Assembly (NCBI GenBank): GCA_028386065.3
Contig: JAKUCV010006766.1
Span: forward strand, 1-64,000
Origin: Turnera subulata
Taxonomy: Eukaryota > Streptophyta > Magnoliopsida > Malpighiales > Passifloraceae
Reading direction: 5' to 3'
Length of the DNA stretch: 64,000 nucleotides
This document shows, piece by piece, positions 56,940-64,000 of the stretch. A program made the position numbers and the translations under genes. The notes beneath the pieces were generated by a model. The model worked only from the letters and a program-made list of their open reading frames with translations. It did not search any database and had not been told where the DNA came from. Numbering within the stretch: the first letter of the stretch is position 1; every line of letters starts with the position of its first letter.

Positions 56940-58875
56940 AAATGGCTGTGTTTGTGTTTTTGGGCCAGAACCGAAATGGTTGTTTTTAATGTGACTAATT
57001 AAAGGACCTCCACTTTTCGCATATTGAAGCAGGGGCCTTGGACGAATGAGGTGCTTTTTTCTTGAAAAAGATGTTATAAGCGTGAGCTAATGCAACTTAT
57101 CCCTACTTTGAATCGAAGTTTTGGAATAAATTTCATTTCATTTGCCAGCTAAAAAATTCATTGGCTATATGGTTTGATTCCAAACACAGAGTTTACGCTG
57201 TTTTAAGACCACAACAATCTAAGAATTCGAATAACTTTTTCTAGTTCCGAATAGAAGACCTCTGGATGAGAAACATTTCCGGACAACATTGGATTATCCC
57301 TTCTTCATGTTCCTTCTTTTTTAGTGAAAATTAATGGATAAAAGAAAAACCTAGTCACTGATTCTTCTTGTACTGTTTATACTGATGATGAATGCCATTT
57401 GGAATAAACTAAGAGCAAAAGGGCCATGTCATTTTCCGTGGAGTTTTTCAATTACCTGTTATTCAAGGAAATATGTTTCAGGAAACAATGACTCATTTCC
57501 AACAAGTTTGAGGGAAATATCTAAAAACTGGAGGTCTTGGGACAAAGATATTAAGAATGTATGTTCCCCAAGATTATTATACTAATGAAGTGGTTTTCAC
57601 AGTCACAAGCGACAATCTTAACAGAAAATCTTCCATATCAATCTGATACGGGTAGAACATCTAGCCTATACCAATACCAAAACCAACAAACAAAAAAACA
57701 AACCCTTGTTCGGCTAATGAAGGCTGCTAATTAAACTGATCAGCACCACTTATACAATTAATACAAACCTCTCCATCTGCCTACACCATCAAGGCTAGGC
57801 TACCCGTTGGATAAGTCCTCCAATGTTCATACTGTACTAAATAAAGGAGACAGTTCCAAGTTTAACAAAGAGAATACCTCAGGAAAATGAGAGGTGAGGC
57901 ATCTTTTATGAGGCCAAAAATTTTGCAGATTGGCACAGGCTAATAACCTCTAGTTAGTGGCCTATTTATGTCAGTGAGCGATTATATCTTCAATTAACCT
58001 TCATTATGCTGCCCAAATCCTAAGTTGCACGACCAAAATAGATTTCACCCGGACATGTTTAATTTGCTATCCATTTAATTAATTCTGATTAGTCTTCTGT
58101 TTCAATAAAATTCAGAGCAGAGTAAAAGACATGTGAAACTGTAATATATAACTTCTACAAGGATGTCCTATCATAGGATTTGACATATACATATGCCATA
58201 TAATTGGTTCATGCATGGGCGTTCCCACCAAATAATGCCTACCCGGAGATACAAAGCAAAAGCATTTATATTAAAGTATTGCATTTTGTGTGAGCTCCCA
58301 GAAGTCACTGAAATTCTGAAAACAAAAATAAATTTAAGAAAGTTGCTTCAAGTGGGAATGTTACGGCATCTTCCACTCACTCACTTCCTATAGAGCACGA
58401 CTACTTTTTTTTTTGTTCATAAACATATCATATTTCATTAATCACATCAGGTCCTTCCAGAATATATGTTAACAAGAGACGATGGGGTGCAGAGACACAA
58501 TTAGAAGAACAATTAAGTTGACTGACTTAGTTTGGTTCTATGCTGTTTCGGCTAAACTTATTACTAGATCTAAACTAGACCACATATATAAGAACATTCG
58601 CATCAAAGATATAAACAAACTAATTAAAACTCAGTATTAGTGCAATCTTTTCCCATCCACAAGTTTATAAGAAAGTAAACAGCACTACTTTTCTTTCAAT
58701 TTTTCTATTATTCTCTGTGTATCCATGTCGCCATTATTTATATCCCCTATAGGTGTTTAGAGACAGTCCATGACTTAGTTTACTAGTTTAGCCAGCTCTC
58801 TCCTAGTTAAGGAGCCTCACGCATCCCCATCTTAGGACCATCTTTCCAGGAAAAAAAAAAAAAGAAGAAGAAAAC

Positions 58876-60306
58876 ATGGGAGATAGGCTGCGACTGGCAG
58901 TAGGAATCATGGGTACTTTCCTGTTTTATTTCTTTCTTCAGCGATATAGCATAAAATAAGGCAACAGGTTACGGGACTAACATATTTCAAACCTGTGTGC
59001 ATGGTGCTTCATTGCAGGCAATGCAGCTTCATTGTTACTTTACGCTGCACCCATGTAATGTCAATACACTAGTCTACACTTCTCATTAATTTATTCCTTA
59101 ACTGAGAGAACAGGTAGGGGATCACTCAATTGATGTTTTATGTGTATTTATTCCCAGATTAACTTTTTCAAGGATAGCAAGGAAGAAAAGCACCGAGGGG
59201 TTTTCATGTGTTCCTTACATTCTTGCACTCTTAAACTGTCTCCTCTACACTTGGTATGGTCTGCCCGTTGTGAGCTATCGATGGGAAAACTTCCCCGTGG
59301 TAACCATCAATGGTCTGGGGATCCTTTTCGAGTTCTCTTTCATTCTCATATACTTTTGGTTCGCTCCGACCTCAGGAAAGGCAAGTTATAATCTTCATTT
59401 CATCTCTAAAGTTAGTTAGTACATAAGACTTTCCATTATTGGCATGCAAAGGTAAAGCAGGATCTTTATTGGAAGTTAAGTACTACTTCTGCATGTACTA
59501 CTTCATATAATGCTCATGCAATTTCCTTTTTATGTTTTGCTGATTAACTACAGGAAACATAAATTACGATTCCTTCCTACTCTGGGAATCGATGTATGCA
59601 CATGCATCATTTAAAACTGTAGTATTTATTTGCAGAAGAAGGTTGGTAGTGTAACAACACCTGTTCTCCTCCTGTTCTGCACCACTGCAACTATCTCAGC
59701 TCTCTTGTTCCATACCCATCAAACTCGCAAGGCATTTGTGGGAAGTGTGGCTCTGGTTGCCTCTGTGGCAATGTACGGTTCTCCTCTGGTGGTTATGGTA
59801 AGTCATCATTGTCTTCCTTGCCCTGTTTTAATACATATAGTCGATGAAGGTGGGACTCGAACCGATGACCGATTATCACTTAAAACTCTCTAATCAATCT
59901 GACTTCATGATAAAAATGCAGAAACAAGTGATACGAACAAAGAGTGTGGAATTCATGCCGTTCTATCTGTCACTTTTTTCATTTCTGGCAAGTGCCCTTT
60001 GGATGGCTTATGGTTTACTGAGCCATGATCTCTTCCTTGCGGTTGGTAACAAAAAGAATACCCCCTATGCTTTTTTTCCATGACAAGGATTAGTTGTCTT
60101 ATAATATGCTATGCTTCCTGAAATCTTAACCTTTCTTTCTTTCCATATTCAATTCTGCAGGCCCCAAATTTAGTTGGCACCCCCTTAGGCATCCTGCAAC
60201 TGGTGCTCTACTTCAAGTATAGGAAAACAGGAATCGTTGAGGAACCAATCAAATGGGATTTGGAGAAGAATGATGATAAAGCAAAGCAGTTGCAGACCAT
60301 AACTAG
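58876..60306 (+). CDS. SWEET3: SWEET sugar transporter, SWEET3 type (3' end in gap)
   Basis: Six exons, 58876-58912, 59018-59054, 59158-59380, 59636-59797, 59922-60041 and 60161-60306, give 241 codons plus two bases before the assembly gap. Two MtN3 triple-helix repeats are visible: the first from [18 protein letters not shown] to LIYFWFAP, the second from [19 protein letters not shown] to [16 protein letters not shown], about seven membrane segments. The start [13 protein letters not shown] and the spacing match Arabidopsis SWEET3. It should move sugars passively across the plasma membrane. The intron after exon 3 starts GCAAGT, a GC-AG intron; no GT donor keeps the frame. A box-B-like tRNA-related string lies in the fourth intron. 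The last residues and stop are lost in the gap, so this CDS is partial. Confidence 0.93.
59843..59875 (-). mobile_element. tRNA-like fragment in a SWEET intron
   Basis: On the minus strand GGTCATCGGTTCGAGTCCCA reads as a tRNA T-arm with a box B (GGTTCGAGTCC). No box A at the right spacing and no tRNA fold is visible, so it is probably a SINE or tRNA-pseudogene fragment in the intron between 59797 and 59922. Confidence 0.45.
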
Positions 60307-61132
60307 NNNNNNNNNNNNNNNNNNNNNNNNNNNNNNNNNNNNNNNNNNNNNNNNNNNNNNNNNNNNNNNNNNNNNNNNNNNNNNNNNNNNNNNNNNNNNN
60401 NNNNNNNNNNNNNNNNNNNNNNNNNNNNNNNNNNNNNNNNNNNNNNNNNNNNNNNNNNNNNNNNNNNNNNNNNNNNNNNNNNNNNNNNNNNNNNNNNNNN
60501 NNNNNNNNNNNNNNNNNNNNNNNNNNNNNNNNNNNNNNNNNNNNNNNNNNNNNNNNNNNNNNNNNNNNNNNNNNNNNNNNNNNNNNNNNNNNNNNNNNNN
60601 NNNNNNNNNNNNNNNNNNNNNNNNNNNNNNNNNNNNNNNNNNNNNNNNNNNNNNNNNNNNNNNNNNNNNNNNNNNNNNNNNNNNNNNNNNNNNNNNNNNN
60701 NNNNNNNNNNNNNNNNNNNNNNNNNNNNNNNNNNNNNNNNNNNNNNNNNNNNNNNNNNNNNNNNNNNNNNNNNNNNNNNNNNNNNNNNNNNNNNNNNNNN
60801 NNNNNNNNNNNNNNNNNNNNNNNNNNNNNNNNNNNNNNNNNNNNNNNNNNNNNNNNNNNNNNNNNNNNNNNNNNNNNNNNNNNNNNNNNNNNNNNNNNNN
60901 NNNNNNNNNNNNNNNNNNNNNNNNNNNNNNNNNNNNNNNNNNNNNNNNNNNNNNNNNNNNNNNNNNNNNNNNNNNNNNNNNNNNNNNNNNNNNNNNNNNN
61001 NNNNNNNNNNNNNNNNNNNNNNNNNNNNNNNNNNNNNNNNNNNNNNNNNNNNNNNNNNNNNNNNNNNNNNNNNNNNNNNNNNNNNNNNNNNNNNNNNNNN
61101 NNNNNNNNNNNNNNNNNNNNNNNNNNNNNNNN
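60307..61132. other. Assembly gap (826 N)
   Basis: A run of N interrupts the last exon of the SWEET gene. Frames reported across it are artefacts. The gap should hold the last codons and 3' UTR of SWEET3. Confidence 0.99.
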
Positions 61133-61897
61133 AACACAAACTCATTACACAAAATAAAATAACACAAGAGTCCAATTACAATAATAAAAAGAACACAATA
61201 ACATATAATATTTACTAAAAGTCTACCAAACTTAAACCGATAATAATCTTTTACGGAACAGACCTGCAATAAATTAATAGGTAAGAGTGTGGCCATACAA
61301 GCCACGGGGGGAATACGATAGCGGTCTTCACGAAGAAGGGTCCTGTAAATGACAGGATGCACCATCTAAACAACTCTCGAACTGAAAAGTTGCTCCCATA
61401 AGCCGATCCCGTCGGCACTTTTGAATCCACGCTATTGACCCTTGCAGAGAGAGTCCACCAGCAGAAGACATAAACGACGGGTTGAAGGAAACCCGAGAGC
61501 TTCCACCCGCGTACTAAATCTCCACCATAAAGCTTCGTCTCACTTTCCACTCGATGTAAATCGTTGACGCAAGAGATGCTTGAACGTGAACCCCGCGTCC
61601 ATGAGTTGCATACCGAAAAGCTTGGCTTCACCCATGGGAAGAACAAAATAATCTCACAAGGAGAGCTAAAATTATTCCCATCTAAGGGTACTAGATCTAT
61701 ACATAAACTATAGAAACAAGAAAATAAACTAAAGATGTGGGGGGTTTACCATGGATGGTGAAAAAACCATCCATGACAATCCCTATTTTGAACTTGAAAG
61801 TGGAGAAGCTAAAGAAAAAAGAGAGTCTCTCTCACCAAAATTTTGAATTTTGAAAACTAGTATTTTGACATAGTTACTAGACCCGCCTTTGATGCCA
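61133..61897 (-). mobile_element. Possible retroelement remnant beside the gap
   Basis: On the minus strand TGGCATCAAAGGCGGG (forward 61882-61897), preceded by ATTACA, resembles an LTR end plus the initiator-Met primer site TGGTATCAGAGCCGGG with several changes. Downstream on that strand a frame of up to 131 codons (61251-61646) has no gag or pol motif. An element continuing into the gap is possible, and repeats often cause such gaps, but the evidence is thin. Confidence 0.3.
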
Positions 61898-62746
61898 TGT
61901 AATGAAGCGTAGCATATTAGTACTAACGCAGAGTATATGTTCTGATTAGCCATCTTGCCCTTCTCAGAAGCGCGAGTCAGCTGTCAATGTCCATTTCCCT
62001 GGTAAATCCAAAACCAAGTTATGGAAATCAAAAGACTATCATAAAAAGATAGAAATAAATAACTTAAATGCTTAATTAATTTGGAACAATATATTACCAC
62101 TATCGACTCACCCTAAACTCTAAAGAACATACTAATATTACTGATTTGCAATCCAAATCTCGTCTTTAATTTTGTCAATATAGGAAAAGAAAATGTATAA
62201 TCTAGCACGGAAATCTCAAAGCCCACTACTGGTTTTATTTGGATCAGATGATTCAATGACGAGCAACAGAAACTGAGAAAAGTAAATTAACTGTCATCAT
62301 TTTTAAGTTAAACAAAAAAATAAAAAATTAAAGATGCCCCTGCTATGGTTGGTTAGCTGGCACTTGCCGGGTGGAATTGAATAGAAGCTGAAGCGCCACC
62401 GTTTTGGGATCACGACTTCAGGTAAGTCCACGTGTCGTAGCTCAGAGAAGAGAGGAGAATTCCATGCAGGAAGCCACGTACCCTTCTCTCTCTCTCTCTC
62501 TCTCTGTGTACCCCCACTACTTCAGCTATTTACCCATCCCATCTCTTCACGTTCAGTTTCTTGATCTCCCCTTCCATTTTTGCCATCTTTGCTCAACTGA
62601 CACACAAAAAACAGACCCGAAAACAGAACACACAACAAATCCAAGTTCCTCAGGGTTTGGTTTCCTCGGTTCCTGCGCTTAATTGAGACAATAACTGGTT
62701 CCAAAATTTAATAACGGTACGGTCAAAGAGTTTTAATTAGTTAGTT
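61898..62746 (+). promoter_or_regulatory. Promoter and leader of the last gene
   Basis: No other gene-like frame. A TC microsatellite at about 62485-62505 and C/T-rich DNA to 62600 fit a plant core promoter and 5' UTR. ATGs before 62747 (such as 62464) would give only short upstream frames if they are in the transcript. Confidence 0.45.
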
Positions 62747-64000
62747 ATGGTGAAGCTGGCGTCGGCTCGGGAGACGAGAATGTACGGGCCGAGGTTGGCC
62801 CGGAACCGGGCGGAGTACATGAACGCGGGGCTGTACGTGTTCGCCACCCTGGTGCTCATGGGCGGGATCTTGGCCCAGTTCTCCAGGGAGCCCAGGTCCG
62901 GGCTGGTCCTCATCCTCATAGCGGTTGCGCTTATCATAGTGGTCAACGTCCACGACCTCATCGCGCACCTCGCCGGGATCGATTACCGTTTGCCCTTGAT
63001 GGGGTTTGATACCCAGCTCGCCCTTGTGGAGTTTGCCGTCCCTGTGGTTCAAGCCTTGGGTGCCTCCCTCTTCTTCTTGGGCATTCTTTTCCTTTTCATC
63101 CAGGTATCTACATATATAGTGTACAATGACCAAAAGCTGTGTTTATCACATAACGGATTCATTCATCATACAATTGATGATTGCCACTTGTGTACAAGTC
63201 TCTGATCTGAACTTTATAACTGATCTCTTTTTTTTGTCGCTTTTGTTTTCATTAAGGATGTCCAATTGCATTAATAGTTCTTTGTTTTGTTTCCTAGCTA
63301 GTGTGATTTATATATTAGTATGCTGATTGCTTATTGATATAATGTAGGAAGAAAAAGGATATGGTTTTTTCAAATTGGAGAAGCATGCACTGAGGATGCT
63401 AATTGCGGGGCCAGCTCTGTGGGTGTTAGGCTCAATCCATAACTCGTGCCAGATATACGAGAGAGCTGATGGGCATACCCAAATCTTACAAGAGAGTGTT
63501 CACATCCCATTTCTCATGGGAAGTCTATTGTTCTTGGTGGGCTCAATTCTCAATATCCGCGAGAAGGATGGATGGGAACATCATGGACTAGACCTAGTAG
63601 TAAGCTAGCCAGCCAGCGTTAGATTATCCACATTGATCGCCTGTGCTTTGTTTAAGGACTAGCTAGAATAGCTAGTATATATTATTGCGCATTGCAATTA
63701 TTAATGCACATTCTCTTAATTAATGCATGCAGGGAAGGAATTGGATCTGGATTTGCTTCTTTGGGAGCCTATTGTTCTTCATTGGGGGTTTAACAAATGT
63801 TGTAAAGGTATTCAAAATGCAGCAGATGGATGGGCTGCGCCTGGAAAAGCTTCGGGGAGGGGCTCAGGAACGTTTGATAATGGAGAGAGAAGGGCAAGTA
63901 CCGCTCATCCTAGAAGAGCAGAGGAGGAGGAAAAGGATAGCTGAACAAGAAGCCAAAGCTGCAGCAGTACCACCTGTTTCTGCTTCTCTTCCTACTCCAT
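62747..64000 (+). CDS. Plant multi-membrane protein of unknown function (5' part)
   Basis: Three exons, 62747-63103, 63348-63599 and 63733 to the window end, give at least 292 residues; the 3' end lies beyond 64000. The start follows TTAGTT and reads MVKLASARETRMYGPRLARN. About six membrane segments are visible: residues 26-44, 50-75, 90-118, 130-152, 172-190 and 206-228. The last two share a FMGSLLFLVGSI / FFGSLLFFIGG pattern, which suggests a repeat and resembles YrhK-like domains; I am not sure of that. After the last segment comes a charged, Ala-rich cytosolic-type tail (EEQRRRKRIAEQEAKAAA). Exon 1 is clearly richer in G+C than the flanks. The gene is real by splice phase and frame; its function is unknown to me. 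Confidence 0.85.

Larger units (their letters stand above)
53756..58875. other. Intergenic DNA upstream of the R3 MYB and SWEET genes
   Basis: Apart from two SINE copies, no gene is visible. The R3 MYB promoter is at the left end and the SWEET promoter at the right. A frame at 57385-57585 (66 aa) has even composition but no recognised family. Poly-A runs occur at about 58853-58862. Confidence 0.45.

Noticed and set aside
59843..59875. A real tRNA gene in the SWEET intron
   Set aside because: Only a T-arm/box-B-like part is present; no acceptor stem, anticodon arm or box A is visible at the right distance.
60203..61365. Frames of 290-385 codons across the N run
   Set aside because: They consist mainly of unknown residues from the gap and are artefacts; only the SWEET exon to 60306 is real.
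1..64000. CRISPR arrays, operons, phage or organellar insertions
   Set aside because: No regular repeat-spacer array, no closely packed same-strand genes and no plastid or mitochondrial gene text was seen; the coding genes are all of plant nuclear type.

Overview
This is nuclear DNA from a flowering plant, almost certainly a eudicot. It is AT-rich, has intron-containing genes with GT-AG borders, widely spaced genes and several families of plant retroelements. I see no organellar, bacterial or viral gene block, no CRISPR array and no rRNA or intact tRNA gene. The species cannot be named from the sequence. A phosphate transporter of the arbuscular-mycorrhiza clade is present, so the plant is probably a mycorrhizal host and not a Brassicaceae.

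Layout. Positions 1-8207 are repeats: low-complexity retroelement-derived DNA, a 1484-bp minus-strand Ty3/gypsy-type LTR (3884-5367) and a decayed plus-strand Ty1/copia element ending in a complete 212-bp LTR (7996-8207). The gene-bearing part follows: a PHT1 phosphate transporter with adjacent P1BS and MYCS promoter motifs (9042-10870, +); a 784-bp inverted repeat (11481-12264); an MTM1/SLC25A39-like mitochondrial carrier (12999-16572, +, 10 exons); a 62-aa arabinogalactan peptide (18276-18646, -); a DUF7722-like small protein (19966-20217, -); an uncharacterised acidic coiled-coil protein (21656-24057, -) divergent from mitochondrial dihydrofolate synthetase (25041-29264, +); about 8 kb without a gene; SPEECHLESS (37624-40120, +); a TRIM-like element (41161-41411, -); a group III WRKY factor (42849-44389, -) divergent from the plastid sigma factor SIG5 (48728-51331, +); a TRIPTYCHON/CAPRICE-type R3 MYB (52741-53755, -); a SWEET3-type sugar transporter cut by an 826-base assembly gap (58876-60306, +); and the 5' part of a multi-membrane protein of unknown function (62747-64000, +). 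Exon borders were placed by hand from splice sites, reading-frame phase and family conservation.

How the genes relate. This is a eukaryotic locus and the genes do not form an operon. SPCH (stomatal lineage entry) and the R3 MYB (trichome and root-hair inhibitor) both act in epidermal patterning. SIG5 and WRKY are stress- and light-related regulators. DHFS and the MTM1-like carrier act in mitochondria. PHT1 and SWEET3 are membrane transporters. The gene order matches, from memory, several Arabidopsis segments that each keep only part of it, so this window looks like a little-fractionated copy of an old block. The strongest points for a second look are the MYCS+P1BS pair on the phosphate transporter, the conserved gene block, the four-cysteine loop of the mitochondrial carrier, the overlapping uORF at SPCH and the 286-bp inverted-repeat arms upstream of the carrier gene. 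I did not find a convincing wholly new biological system.
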